From Daphnia carinata (lineage: Eukaryota > Arthropoda > Branchiopoda > Diplostraca > Daphniidae): a stretch of 64,000 nucleotides of DNA. Under the pieces are notes generated by a model. That model did not search any database. It was not told where the DNA came from and was given only the letters and a program-made list of their open reading frames with translations. Location: contig NC_081339.1 in NCBI RefSeq assembly GCF_022539665.2, positions 7,933,367 through 7,997,366 of the forward strand, read 5' to 3'. Below, one piece after another: positions 1 through 12,977 of the stretch. The position numbers were made by a program, and so were the translations under genes. Position 1 is the first letter of the stretch, and each line of letters starts with the position of its first letter.

Positions 1-2713
1 CCTAAAAGTATAAAGCACTCAAAACTAGTTTGCATTTGAATGTTGATAGTGGTGGATACCCTATTGCACTAGCAGTCACGTGATATTCACCAGGTAGTAG
101 GAGTCTCCAGTAGTCGCCATCAATATAGCTTCGGACATTTTTTCCTTCGAAACCAGCCACAGCTATGGAAGCATTAAAGATGGGGAAACCATTTGTGTCC
201 ATTACAAAGCCCTTAAGACCGTGATGAACTTGCTCGATGTACTCTAAGAGCGACTGGCGGTTCAATTCCCAATAGTGCTTCATATCCTTAGCCTTTGGAT
301 ATTTGAAGCAACTCACTTCCACAGTGATTTCCATATCATTTGTATGGACGTAGTTCCAATCTTGCATGCCGCCGGAAACGCTGTACCAGTGAGCACCATT
401 CGTAATTCCATCCTTAAAGGATTCGTCGAGAACACCCAATAAGCGGCCAGCAAGACTCTGATGGCAAGGTTTCCCCAAGTGCATGGTAGGATGTGCATAG
501 CTGTAAGTCTTGGCAAGTTTGCGGAAGAGCGCATCGTCAGGTGAAGGGCTATCAATCTTGCTCTTGCCCTGAGGATTGTCATCGAATGGATAATTGGCCA
601 CCAGCGAACCACCATGAAGATTGGCAGACAAAACAAACGGGAGGGACTGTGACCAATTCATCACCGCAAGTGTTTCAGGTTGGAAGCTCGCATTATCATC
701 CTTAGGGAAATACTGATCCGGAAAATCACGATTCAAATCGACTTGGTTGGCGTTTCCCCGTCCATAGCCACCATTTTCATCCCCTTCAAGGGCTATTTCG
801 TAACCATCAGGATTCATTGATGGCATTAAATGAATACGTGTTGAGTCTATTAATTTTGTGATCCGGTCATCTCTACCATAACCATTGGTTAAAGTGATGG
901 CAAGATTTAAAATCAGTTCACGTCCTACAACCTCATTGCCGTGCCTAAAACGAAGAAAACATAGTACACAGATTTTAATAAAATTTTTAAAAAAGCATAC
1001 TTACATATTTGCGATATATTTAAATTCCGGCTCGCTAGGTTCGTGTTGGCCCGGATTATCAGATATCTCTAAGACCTAGAAAGTTACAATAAAAGTTTCT
1101 GAACAAATTTCGTAAGTAATACATTAAATAATATCCTCACATAAAGCTCGCGGCCTTGTATGCTTTGTCCAATGGTATACAGCCGTGTAATGGTCGGGAA
1201 GGCCTCAGTGATTCTTTTTAGCAATGTTTCCATTTCGGTATAGTTGTGGTGTCCGAATTCCATGTAAATTTTGCTGTCCTTGTCCGGTAGATCTGGGATG
1301 GCACGCGTCATTCTGATGTTTAGTGTGGTAGGCGCATCTTCCATGACCGAAACGTTATGAATTTCAACATCTTGATAGCCAAATGCGGAAACTTGCAACG
1401 AATAATTCCCTGGTAGAAGGAGTCGCCAATATTCCCCATCATTGGTTGTTTTCACGTCATATTCGACACCAACAACTGTGATCCGAGCCCTAGGAATAGC
1501 TTCATTCGTCTGGTGATCAGTCACCAAGCCCTTCACTCCCAAATGAACAGCCTGCATATATCTGATTAGGCTTTGGCGGTTTCCTTGCCACTCGAGTTGA
1601 AGGTTGGAGGCATTTGGATACTTGCAACACGATAGCTCGACCGTAATTTCGAAACAATTGGAAAAGACGTAGTTGAAATCTTGCATTCCACCTTAAAATA
1701 TTCGTTTGAATTATTGTGCCATTCCAAGTTTAACATTTGTGCGTGACAAACCTGGAACATCGTACCAGAACGCTCCGTTGGTGATACCGTCTGTAAAGTT
1801 ATCTCCTTGACACAAGTTGCCCTTATGCATGAAAAGATGATTTGATGCGTAAACTCGGGCCAAATGCTTGAAAAAAGTGTCGTCCGGGGCTTTCCCCTCT
1901 AGGCAACATTCACGATGGAGAGCAGTGTCGTCAAAAGGGTAACTAGCAACAACTGAACCACCGTGAAGATTTGCTGATAATACAAAAGGATTATTGACAA
2001 TCCATAACATAATGGCCAGCGTTTCAGGCTCTCTGCCTTTGATAAATAATTCTTCGTCGACATTTTTTGGAGATCCTTTGATCTCAAGGCGGTCTGGAAA
2101 GTTTCTGTTCAAATCCACGTTATTGGAGTTTTCTCTTCCTGAAAAAGAGTTTGACCCATAACAATCACCTTCCTATTACAAAAAAAAAAAAAAAAATATT
2201 AAAAAAATATGCTTATAGGAAAACAGATAAATAACAACAAACCTTTGCTTTGGCAAAACCATCAGGGTTAAGACTAGGTAGGATATATATATCTGTGGAT
2301 TCAATAAGCTTAGTCACTTCAACATCCTTTCCATAGTTTTGTGTCAGATGCTCCGCTAAGGCAATAAGCATTTCTTTGCCAACAGCTTCATTTCCGTGCA
2401 TGTTACCAACATATTTAAACATTGGCCTCCCAAGAGGCCTAGGTGCACTAGCATTTGCAGTTATCCGAAGGAAGACCAACTCCCTACCCTGCACTGATTT
2501 GCCTATGGTTCCTCTTTTAGCAATAAACGGAAAATCTCTTTCTAAGGTCTGAAAAATAGATATCAGATCTTCATGAGAGCGATATTTATTTATTTCAACG
2601 CCATTCCATTGCGTAAGATTTGACGAATTGTTAGAAATAAAGCTAAACGACGACGTGACAGATGACAGAAACCAAAGGAACCAAATATGAAGATTCAAAT
2701 AAATGACACGCAT
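1..2713 (-). CDS. CPD: Carboxypeptidase D (silver), multi-domain M14 metallocarboxypeptidase, 3' part outside window
   Basis: A membrane or secretory-pathway carboxypeptidase that trims C-terminal Arg/Lys from processed peptides. Exons on the minus strand: 2713-2243, 2172-1752, 1691-1141, 1075-1005 and 944 to about 60, where a donor (GG|gtatcc) points to more exons off the left edge. A hydrophobic signal sequence follows the first Met. Domain 1 has the zinc ligands in HGNEAVGKE, then NPDG, DLNRNFPD, the third ligand in NLHGG and the catalytic Glu in TVELSC. It is followed by a transthyretin-like beta domain. Domain 2 begins with HGNEVVGRE and repeats the same signature, with catalytic Glu in TVEVSC, so both visible domains look active. 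Animal CPDs usually have a third, inactive domain and a membrane anchor, which would lie outside. Head-to-head with ribophorin I. Confidence 0.93.
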
Positions 2714-3396
2714 TTTACAAATTCCTTAATACTTTCCCATTTAAAAATACGAATCCCGAAACAAATCGAACAAAATCAAAAATTGCCTAGAAACTAATTA
2801 AATAAACTGAGGAGTACTCTATGATACAAACAAAAGTGAAAGATTGTCTTTGGGTAACACTGATGCCATTTTTTGGAACTTGATCTTTTTTAAACTGCTT
2901 TTTTTTTTGTTCTGGTTGTTCAAATAGTTCCATATATCATGTAAAGGTATTCATCATCAAATGCCACGTTGATTATAACTCGACATAGTGAAAAATCTAA
3001 GTAATGTAAACATGGCACCAACACCAGTATTGGGGTAAATTACATTTTCCACAGTCAGGATATTCTGGAATTCGGATCCCTGAATCCTAAAGCTCGTAAC
3101 AGAACCAGAACAATGAAAAAAAAATAAAACTCCTGTATGGCTTCCTCGAAGTAAATACGAACAAACGATTTAAAAAATGGGTTAAAGAACAAAAAAAAAA
3201 CATGGAAAAATAACCTGATATGCGCAAATTGTACCCAGACAACTGTTGTATCGGCAACCGCGGCCGGTTGTCGGGCCCAATCAGAATGAGCAAGCTGTCG
3301 TCTAACAGACTAACAAGTTCGCTGCACACGTCATTGCCGGGCCGGTATCATTCATTTCGGCAATATTTTACGCAGAAGTGAAGCCGTCTGATCATT
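2714..3396. other. Intergenic, shared upstream region of CPD and RPN1
   Basis: About 680 bp between two divergent start codons. It holds A/T-rich sequence and a GC-richer patch near 3240-3350. It must contain both promoters. No TATA box or other element is clear enough to call. Confidence 0.6.
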
Positions 3397-6083
3397 ATGG
3401 GATTCCGAATTAAAGTTTATTTGATTTGCCTATTCATAACGCTCACTGGATTTTGCACCGCAACCAGTGAAGATATACTAATCAAAAATGCCGAGCGGAC
3501 CATCGACCTAACGAGCCAACTTGTCAAAATCACCCACCGCCTGACTTTGTCAAATACGGGCAAATCATCTGTCAAAAGCTTTAGTTTCCCTATCGACCCC
3601 AAAGCTCCGGAGAAATTATCATACTTCAAAGCCCAGGTACTTTTTTGCTTTCTTATCTTAAACACACGATTAATAAATTTAAGAGACATCCATTTAGCTT
3701 GCAGATGGAAAGGAGTCGTCAGGTGAGCTGAAAACAGAGTCTTCCACCGTTAAGGGAATTTTGACATACAAAATCACCCTAAGCAGTTCTCTTGAACCTG
3801 GTCAAACTGTCAAAGTATGTGATTGTTTAAAACTGATAATGTTTTTTTGCTGTAGTTGACATTTGATATGTTCAGTGGCTTATGTGTTTGTAAATTGATT
3901 GTTTAGGTTCTTGTTGGCACAGTATTCACTCACAATTTAGCACCCCATCCATCCGAAATTACTCAAAAGGAAAAACAGTTGGTTCAGTACAAGGGAAGTG
4001 CTTATATCTACACACCACACAAAGTTACAACACAAACCACCAAAGTCCTACTAAGCTCATCCACTGTTGAAAGCTACACCAAGGTTAAGCCTTCTTCTCA
4101 AAGTGATTCCACTATTACTTATGGACCTTATGAAAATGTTGCTCCATTGTCAGAGGTAAGATAGCATTTCTGTTTTGCTTTTCATGTTGTTTTACTAATT
4201 ATATAATTTTCCTAGGAGAGCATTATTATTCATTTTGAGAATAACTCCCCATTTTTAAGTGTTGGTCATTTGCTCAGACATATAGAAGTGTCTCACTGGG
4301 GTAACATTGCAGTTGAGGAAACTTTGGATGTTTACCATGGTGGAGCCAAGCTCAAAGGTTCATTTTCTCGATTTGAATACCAAAGAGAGCAAAGTGGGGT
4401 CTCTAGCGTCAAATCGTTCAAAGTAAAATGGATTGTCTATTTGTTATTCGTTTCGTGTATCTAATGCATCAATCTTGCAGACGGTGTTGCCTGAATTAGC
4501 CGCAGATGTGTATTATCGCGACGAAATCGGAAATATTTCCACATCAAACTTGAGACAGGAGGATGATGGTGATGTTTCGTTGGAACTCCGTCCGAGATTC
4601 CCATTGTTTGGTGGATGGAAGACACATTATGTGGTTGGCTACAATCTACCCAGCTTCGCTAACTTGTTCAATTCTGGTGAAACTCGCATATTTCTCATTT
4701 TTATACCTCTTAACCAAAAATGCTCATCGTTCGTTTTATTGCATTCGTTTCTTTACAGGCGATGAATTTGTTCTACAAATGGATCTTATTTCTCACATCT
4801 TCGATCACATGGTTGTCGATGATGCTCTTGTTCGCATCATTCTCCCCGAAGGAGCATCTAATATTGAAATTGAAACCCCTTATGCTGTTAGCAGATTACC
4901 AGACTCGTTGCATTTTACTTATCTTGATACGAAGGGCCGCCCAGTTGTCGAGATTGCTGCCAAGAATCTTGTAGAGAACCACATCCAACCCTTCAAGGTA
5001 ATTTTTTTTTCAACGTACATTTGGATAATTTCATTTACTAATGCATTTATGGGTTTTGTATTTTCAGTTGCGTTACACGTTTTCCCGGATCGTCATGCTT
5101 CAAGAGCCATTCTTGTGCGTTCTAGCCTTTTTCCTTTTGTTCCTCACCTTCATCATCTATGCGCGCTTGGACTTTTCGATCACCAAGGTTTGAGAGAATA
5201 AAGAGCATGGATATTGCAGCATCCCATTCATCTTTCACCTTTCACCCTGCTCGCTCCATTGTTTCGTCAACAGATTTATCCATGTGATTGACATGCACGC
5301 CTACTGTGTAGATGGATAGCTTTGGTCTGACATAAACGCACTTGAAGCGCTGTACACAAATTCTCTGTAGATCCATATTCTTTTCATTGTTATTATAAAT
5401 TTAATGACTTTCCTCTTAGGCTCCCAAACTAAGTGTTCTTCTTTCGCTGCATGGTATTCGCTAAACAAATTCAAATTCCTATAGCTGAATTTTGATCTGA
5501 TATTAGACATAATTACAACTATTCAAATGACAGGATGAAACGTGTGGCAATCAGTCACGTGCAGCAGTTATGGCTGAACATATTCGTAACCATTACCTCA
5601 AGAGATCTACATTGTTTCAAGCATTTGAAACACAAGTGGCAAAACTTAAAACCTCGCGGGATATCAATGCTTTCCAAGTATGGCGGTTATATTTCTCGTA
5701 AATGCGGCATTATCTTTCTATTCCGTGTAACTCATATTTTTTTAGGCAGCAGCAAAAAATATCACAAGCGACTTACGAGCTCAAATGTTGGATCTACCGA
5801 GTAATCTTAAATCGGAATATCCTCAGCTTAACGACCGTGTGACTGACCTTAAAAAACAGGACAAGTAAATTGCCTTTTCCTAAGATCCCGCCAGAATATT
5901 GATCAATATCTTGGTTCATTTTTCAGAGCTTACAGAGATAATCAGAGCACCCATGCTCAGCTAGTAGAACGACTAGTTAGTGGGAAAATAAATAAAGCTC
6001 AATTCGGCGACTCCGAAGCCCTGCTGACTAAAAAAAGGGACGAACTTGTCGAAAAACTAAACCACTTAATTAACACGCTTTAA
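3397..6083 (+). CDS. RPN1: Ribophorin I, oligosaccharyltransferase subunit 1
   Basis: A subunit of the ER oligosaccharyltransferase that N-glycosylates nascent proteins. Ten exons: 3397-3636, 3698-3814, 3907-4155, 4216-4422, 4481-4676, 4759-4997, 5068-5187, 5534-5677, 5746-5864 and 5927-6083. They join in phase to 595 aa, against about 607 in mammals. A signal peptide starts the protein. The lumenal domain carries family motifs such as YGPYENV, HWGNI and [13 protein letters not shown]. One transmembrane helix ([20 protein letters not shown]) is followed by the charged coiled-coil cytosolic tail ([22 protein letters not shown]). Oddity: the 346-bp intron after the TM exon is the longest in the gene. 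It opens with an in-frame TGA and has an AATAAA at 5197-5202. Confidence 0.95.
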
Positions 6084-6829
6084 AAAGTATTCTGGGTCTT
6101 CTCTATCAGTTCTGTCCTGCAGGACGCTTTTCTTTATACGAACTTGATTACAAATTTAACCTAAAAACTCGTACCACATGTGAAGAATTTTAAATTTAAT
6201 AGTTATCAAGAAATAATTCAGCCTCCTTTAAAGCAAGCTTGTGCTTGTATTAAGGGAATATTATTAGTTTTGTGACGATATGACATTTTCTAACCCCTTT
6301 CCAGAATCAAGGCGTTGACACGAAGGGCGCTTAAGACCTGCTTAACAATAACAGTTGATGAAAATAACAACCAATATTGTTATTCAACAATAGTCTGCCA
6401 ATCAGTTCTACGTCGTGGAATGGAAAACCAGACTTACACAAGCGTACGACTGTTTCGAAATTTATAACTTCCAGTTTCTCAGCCCAGTATCACGAGTGTC
6501 ATCCAGGCAATGTTTATGGAATTCTACTAAAGGCGAAATCTAGAATTTTTATATTTTTTTTTTCTCTTTAGTTTTCCTTTAGACCTTCGGTGTAAAAAGA
6601 TGTTAAAAACTCTACATCAATACCCGGACAGGTATTAGACCATTAGATTATTTCCCAAGTGAATAAGAGAAACGTCTTAATTTACAGGCCCTTTCGAAAT
6701 TCGCAAATTATTTGCACTTAGTGATAAAGGTTTCCTTATAACAAGTACATACTTTTTTTACAGTAATGAATTAGCTTATTGAAAAGGCGTGTTTTTTTAT
6801 CTGCGATCTGATATGAAATCTATAGAAGT
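6084..6829. other. Intergenic, 3' flank of RPN1
   Basis: About 750 bp of AT-rich DNA after the RPN1 stop. Short open frames here have no family resemblance. I see no RNA gene or repeat. Confidence 0.5.
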
Positions 6830-7039
6830 TTACTTGTGCCTTTCTTCATCTATTCTGGTCGGAGATTTTTGCTGTTGGGTTAAATTCAGTTCAGCCTTCG
6901 GAGCTGGTAAGATAGTATGCCTCTGCACTTTTGCCTTATGCGGCGATCTGCTGTGCCCTCCTTGAAAATCGAAACCGATACAAGATGGCGCAGGGTGCAT
7001 TGCTTTTTTATAGTTAACAGAAGTTAACGACGAACTCAT
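6830..7039 (-). CDS. Possible small protein (69 aa), second ORF of an overlapping pair
   Basis: The ATG at 7039 starts a 69-residue frame rich in His, Lys, Pro and Gln (for example HSRSPHKAKVQRHTILPAPK). I do not recognise a family. Its start codon overlaps the stop of an upstream 52-codon frame (7194-7036) as ATGA. It lies divergent to Mondo, so transcription from the Mondo promoter region is plausible. It could also be a spliced exon of another gene, or chance. Confidence 0.3.
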   Translation of the reverse strand: MSSSLTSVNYKKAMHPAPSCIGFDFQGGHSRSPHKAKVQRHTILPAPKAELNLTQQQKSPTRIDEERHK

Positions 7040-7194
7040 TTTAGTGCTTTATCAAAACTTCGTTGATCAGAGACTAATGGCCTCCAGTCCAGTTCAATGG
7101 GTTGGGAAATATTTAGCATGCCTTGTTTATTAGGCCTTTCTGTTAGCAAAAGTGGACTTTGAGTTGGAAAAAATTCTGTTGTTGTTGTGTTCAT
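7036..7194 (-). CDS. Possible small protein (52 aa), first ORF of an overlapping pair
   Basis: The frame from the ATG at 7194 has a Thr-rich start and ends ...LVSDQRSFDKALK, stopping in the ATGA shared with the next frame. The same frame is open further upstream into the Mondo first exon, but that part looks like antisense. Only 48 bp separate this ATG from the Mondo ATG. No family recognised. A uORF plus main ORF of one short transcript is an alternative reading. Confidence 0.25.
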   Translation of the reverse strand: MNTTTTEFFPTQSPLLLTERPNKQGMLNISQPIELDWRPLVSDQRSFDKALK

Positions 7195-7242
7195 CTCTAA
7201 AGGTCTGTTGGTGCCTGCAGTGACCAAACAAAGCAAGAAAAA

Positions 7243-10200
7243 ATGACAGGCGGTAACTCTCCAACAACGACACAGAGCTCTCAGAGTCAATCGAGGCAAG
7301 CTTCTCCGTTACACGCCGGGCAACAACAACCTCTCTGCCAGGATGGCCAACCACAACAACTACGAAAGAAGTCTAAAGAAATCATCCACTCTGGACACTT
7401 CATGGTCTCTGACTTTGAAGCTGAAGGAAGAGATGATGATGACGAGTTGGCAATTCCTGTGCCTGAAGATGCTGAAGACCCAGCTGTTCTGGTTGGAGCA
7501 GTCTCAGTAAGCAGCATGAATGCAGCTGGTGACCTTGCTGGCTCTTGCAGTAATCAAGGATCCTGTTCAGTGACCAGCATAATAAGACCTAAAAGAACTG
7601 AAACCATTTCACCAGGTATAATCAAACCGAAATTAGTTGCATTTATTTTATTAACAATTGTGACCAAAATTTACCTTTATACAAGGTTTCATAAAAGATT
7701 CTGGAAAGTGGATTCAGAAGAATGCAATTGGAGCAACATTCTCATGTGAGGATCTTCCCATGCAGGCTACAGAGGATTTCATGATCCCAGCTGTTACCAT
7801 AGATCAAAGTCTCACCAAGCTGTTCCAGTGTATGACCCTGGCCTATAGGTTGGTCAATCCCATAGCTTTTTTTGCCCTAACATTCACACTGAATCATCTG
7901 CATTATGTGTAAAGTTCAAAGTTGACCTCTCCGCGATGGAAGAATTTTAAGGGATTGCGGCTGCAGTGGAAGGATAAGATCCGCCTAAATAATTTAATTT
8001 GGCGTTGCTGGCACATGCAATGTACCAGTTTTAATTAATTGATCTGGAAATGTGCCTGTATTGTAAACTCTCTTTTTGTATAGTTATTGAAAGAAGGAAC
8101 ACAGCTGTATGTCAGTTTGCTTCCCCACTCGAAGTGGATCAACATAACAAGCCCGAGGTAAAGTACATTATCATGGTAATAAAAGAAATTTTTTTTTAGC
8201 CGTACGCTCAATTTTTCAGGCAGTTGTCCTTGAGGGGAAATATTGGAAGCGTCGGTTGGCAACTGTCACAGCCGAGTATAAAAAGTGGCGAATATTTTTC
8301 AAGAACCAGATGATGGGTCGTGCCTCCAAGGATCTCAACGACGTCGTAAGACACAATACATTATGAGCGTTTGTAGATAAAATGCTAAAAAAATGTTTTC
8401 AACACAAGAATATGTGCGGAGAACTGGATCACCTAGATTGGTTTGCTCCACGTAGCAATTGCAGTTTTAACTCAGGGACTGGTTCCCTCGCTCTGGATGA
8501 TGACCTGTTCATGGACTTCTCTGATACGCTCTTTTCAAGCCTATCATCGAATCAGCCTTTTCCCTTTCCCAACCCAAGAGAAATCGGTATTAAATCATTA
8601 AAAAAATATCATTTGTATTTATTCATCATATACTCTTTTTATTCTAGCTAAAGGAGCTGGTCTAGCCGATTTTATTCAACCTGGACTGATTCAGTTACAA
8701 CCCAACCTAGATGATTTCATGGATACTTTTGAACCGTTGCATGGTTTGTAAAGCTAAATGACTTGAATAGAACAAAACAAATAATTGTGCCCCCTTTTAG
8801 ATTTACTCTCGGGACGCTTACCGCCAGTTGAAGAAGAAATTGTCGCCGTGGAAGATAACATGGCTGGACGAACATCCGATCACCACGCTCAGCGACGCAA
8901 CGATTTTCAATTGCAAGATCATTCGCCTTATTGTGCCTCAACTACCACGACTCTAGTCAGTGCCGCTACGATAGTCGTCACGGCATCCTCTCCGCAGCCT
9001 TTGCTCAATTATTTTCAAATGGATCAGTCCAGTTCTTCATATTTATCGAATCCTCAGCTCGACAACAGTCATCGACAGTTGACCAACCAGCAGAATACAC
9101 GGCCATCGCCACAGTATCATCAGCAATCACAAGAGCAACTTCAGCGACAGCCGCTCGTCAACGAATCAGCATTTAGTCATCCTAGAACGGTGGTTGCGCC
9201 ATCGACACAGGTAATATTCTTTTCAAAGCAATTCATATCCAAGTTATACATGATTAATCTTCTCTGCACAGAATTCGGTGTTTGATTCCCACGCCCCACC
9301 TGTAGGATCGTCCCACCAACTTCAGCAACAGCCGCAACTCGTCCAATCTACCGATGGATTCGCAGCATCTGGAGGATATGAGAATGCAGCATCTCATTCG
9401 GGAGCCTTCCAACGGCAAAACAGTGGAGGCAGTGAGCATGGATTCGTCGTACCAACAGCACAGTTTGTATGAACTAATAACTATACATCTTTCCTAACCT
9501 AGTCGGTCAGTAAAAGGCTCTTTTACCCGTTATAGCAAGGAAAACAACGTAGTAGATCGAGAAGTGGTTCGGGACCCAATACGCCTGGAAATGGATCGGC
9601 GGCCATTTTTCCACATGCAACAACCACATCGCTAAGTGCTAGCCAGCCTTCTATCGGATCCAGTCGAGCTAATCGCACCAAATCGAATGGTAATTCGAGC
9701 AGTAGTAGCAGCAGCCCAGCTCGTTTGCTCAGCAACTCGGCCAGCGCTCAAGAGGCCGGCCTGCCACGAAGCAGCCGCGGTATTGGACGTCTTCGTTCTA
9801 GCTCTGACCTACAACCTATCATGCCTGTGCCTACAGCGGCGGCTACGACCCCTGCTCCTGTCGTACCTCGTACCATTCTTCCTGACAATAGCGCTTTGTT
9901 GGCTCACCTATTGACAAGCCCTAATCAAATAGGTACACCATCAACCACGTTGGTGTTAACTGCTGACTCGTCAGCGACGCGGTAGGCAAAATGATTAATA
10001 CTTCATAATTCTCATTTATTTAAAAAATGTATGTTTTACGCACAGGATACCCATCATCTTTCCTCTTCAAAACCCTGATACTACGACCACGAAATTGGAA
10101 AAGCCATTGACCTTGTTGCCTACAACTGTAAATCTTGAGTATTCCAATGACAGTCGTCCTTATAAGCAAGAGCCTTCTCCGAATGTGCCGATGGTAGAAG

Positions 10201-11230
10201 ACCTAGTAACAAACCAAAATACCTCAAGGAGCAGAAGTAGTGATGGCGAACGCACGCAGTACAGGGTACGTTTGCAAAATGCATTATTTTTACAAGCTGA
10301 AATAACTTTATTCATTGTTTAACAGGAGCATCGTCGAGTGTGCCACATCAACGCCGAGCAAAAACGTCGCTGCAACATCAAAAATGGCTTTGATACGTTG
10401 CAGTCTTTACTACCGGGCGGGGGTGCAACAAGCGGATCGGGGAATGGTGGTTCAGCTGCTACTAGCCATGGCAAATCCAGTGATGTCAGCAAAGCTGCAA
10501 TGCTGCATCGTGGTGCGGAATTCATCCGTCAACTTCGCCAGGAGCGGCAACAACAACAGGAAGAGATGGAGCAGCTCAAACAAAATATCGAAACGCTCAA
10601 TGCAGCCATTAGGTAAGTCAGTTTATGTCTACGCATTACTTAATTTTAATTAATTTTGTTTTGGTTTTTCCAGCGGTTGCCAAGCCCTGCTACCCGCGAA
10701 TGGTGCTCCCGTTTCCCGGCAGCGTAGTAACCGGATGCGGGAAATGTTCGACGAATGGGTCCGAGTTCGAACTTTGCAGAATTGGAAATTCTGGATTGTA
10801 TCCTTTTAATCAAAAATTTTGTGACGTTTCCGTATAATCAAAAAATGCATTTTCCTTAACCTAATATTTTTCAGTTTTCCATTTTGATACAGCCACTCCT
10901 TGAGTCCTATAGCACGGCCCTTTCGGCCGCTACCTACGAAGATCTCTGGCAAAATGTTTTAAATTGGGTAGACCAGTATTGTTCTTTGATTGCCCTACGT
11001 CCAGGTAATATACCTATTATTTTATTATGGGTATATAAAATAGTAATTTCTCTGTTTTTTAAAAATTACTTTTATTTCCGCGTTCCACAGTGGTGTTCAA
11101 TTCGCTCCGGAACTTGAGCAAAACAACCGACATTATAGCAAATCCGTCTCGATTGCCGGCGGAAGCCACACAGGCAGCTTGCAATCCGGACAGGACAACA
11201 ACGCCCAACAATCTTCCGTCGACGACATAA
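7243..11230 (+). CDS. Mondo: Mondo (MLXIP/ChREBP family) bHLH-leucine-zipper transcription factor
   Basis: A glucose-responsive factor that pairs with Mlx and binds carbohydrate response elements. Fifteen exons join in phase to 1022 aa: 7243-7615, 7686-7848, 7915-8021, 8084-8157, 8220-8345, 8409-8586, 8648-8743, 8801-9210, 9272-9466, 9536-9981, 10046-10265, 10326-10612, 10674-10797, 10875-11004, 11091-11230. Seen in order: the N-terminal HSGHFMVSDFE element, the Mondo conserved regions (KLTSPRWKNFKGLRLQWKD, DFSDTLFSSLSS, IQPGLIQLQPNLDDFMDTF), a long Gln/Ser-rich middle, the bHLH basic region EHRRVCHINAEQKRR near residue 797, a leucine zipper, and the C-terminal WMC/DCD-type region (MFDEWVRVRTLQNWKFWI, LNWVDQYCSL). 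The loop between the helices has a Gly/Ser-rich insertion (GGGATSGSGNGG). The ATG at 7243 is the first in frame, but an upstream non-coding exon is possible. Confidence 0.95.
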
Positions 11231-12182
11231 TCGGCCCATTCACCTTACAGTTTTACTCCCTGTCCATCCCCACAAATTTTCAAAAACTTTTCATTCCACG
11301 AAAAGTTCTACACAACAAGAGTAGATCCAAGTGTTCATGCGGCAAAATGTTCATAATCGACAGTAGTCGTCATATAGCAGATGTAGCACTATCCTATTGT
11401 ATAGATATATGGAGATATTAGTTCACAATTTTATCTAATAGTAATTTTTAAAAGCCCCCTTAGTTAGTGTAACTGACACGATTTCAGAGTAGCTTTTGAA
11501 AGAATGATGAGTCATCAAGATAAAATAAGCAAAAAACACAAAAAAAAATGCGGTGAACGGGTGGTTTGTTTTCCTCACCCACAAAAAAAAAGTAAACCAA
11601 GAAAGATAAAAAAAAAAAAAAAAAAAAAAAGGCTAACACTTCAAATGGTATCCGTTGCAACAGCCTGATACATATATGTATTTTTCTTACTTTTATTTCT
11701 TCTTTCATTCTCGTAGTAAGCAAAAAAAAAATATTCGCTCGGTTTTTTCTGCATTTCTCTGGTTCACGCTCCCTCCCCCCCACAATCGAACTTGGAAAAA
11801 CAAGTAAAATACATATTCGTTGTATTGTTAATCTTTGCATCTTGAAGTACAAAGGATGCAGGAATTCTACGATGTACAAAAACGATTGGTGAATCCATAG
11901 ATCGCATGTGGGTTGTTTCGTGTCATTTTTATTTGAAAATAAATCGGTCAAAAAAACACAGTTAAATGTAAGTAAATCTGAGAAGTTCAACCACGTAAAA
12001 AAATGTCAAAGTGTTGAACACCATTCAAAAAATATTACATTAACAACAAGTAACTAGCAAAAGTATCAACTATGTACAACAATCGAATATGAACTCGTGG
12101 CACGCAATGGTGAATTCTGTTGTCTTTGATTAAATAATTATATTAAGTGGGTGTCTGATTGGCTGAGAATGCTCATGTTGGG
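11231..12182. other. Convergent 3' region between Mondo and C/EBP
   Basis: Holds both 3' untranslated regions. There is a run of 23 A at 11608-11630 and several shorter A or T runs. On the minus strand an AATAAA (plus-strand TTTATT, 11928-11933) lies about 250 nt after the C/EBP stop and may be its polyadenylation signal. The long minus ORF here (11484-11990) is low-complexity Phe/Leu/Lys and is not believed. Confidence 0.5.
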
Positions 12183-12977
12183 TTATCTGGGATGGCTTTG
12201 AAGGCGAGCAAAAGCGTTTGTGACTTGGAGTTTGATGGGCTCGGGAATGTCGCTGAACTTGGAGAAAAGCCCGTGGAGGAACTGGATTTCTTTGGAGAGC
12301 TGTTCGACACGTCTTTCTAGTCTCTCTTTATCGGCAGACAGGACGGTGACGCGCTGGGCTACCATGCGTGATTCTGCCTTGGCCTTCTCTCGTGACTTCT
12401 TCACAGCGATGTTGTTGAGTGTGCGACGGCGTTTGTATTCATCACTGTCCTTGCTGACGTTTTTGCTGCCCGTCTTGTATCGGCGACTTGTTGAAGTCGT
12501 GCTGCTGGTCGTCGAACGACCTGCAGGGCTCGACACGGATGTGCCATAAGGGCTTGGCACTGCGATCGAGGAATAATCATTTGCTTCGGTTAACGTGCTA
12601 GGCAAACAACGGCTGTCTTCATCCTCTTGCAAATGAGTTATCTCGCGTTTCACCACCGGTTGAGGCTGATAGCCGGTCGAGTGAGATAAGTAATCTGCAA
12701 CGCTTTCGATGTTGGACTCTATCATCGCCTGCTTAAAACAGAAAAAAATAATACAATAAGTACGTTGTTTCTAAGTCTTTTTTGTATGTCGAATGCTAAG
12801 CAATACCTCGAGATCCATAGAAGTTTCCGATACTTCTAAATGTTCTGGATAGTAGTCGTAGTTGTCAGTAAACGGTAGAGTGTCGCCACTCATTAATGGT
12901 GGATGATTGTAATCCAATAATTGACCCTCGAGTTTCCCGCTGGTGATGTCGAAGAATTCGCAGTCAAAAAAAGACAT
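12183..12977 (-). CDS. C/EBP family bZIP transcription factor
   Basis: A CCAAT/enhancer-binding protein, a dimeric activator in metabolism and differentiation (slbo in Drosophila). Two exons, 12977-12807 and 12728-12183, give 238 aa. The start is the ATG at 12977 (MSFFDCEFF). The open frame continues upstream only to a GTG, which a nuclear gene would not use. The C-terminal basic region YKRRRTLNNIAVKKSREKAK carries the C/EBP signature, and the following heptads (VTVLSADKERLERRVEQL) form the zipper. The N-terminal half is acidic and aromatic, fitting an activation domain, and VVKREI resembles a sumoylation site. It is convergent with Mondo; the upstream 1.4 kb carries CRE palindromes. Confidence 0.93.

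Noticed and set aside
11484-11990. 168-codon minus frame between Mondo and C/EBP
   Set aside because: Phe/Leu/Lys-rich translation of A/T homopolymer runs, most likely UTR.
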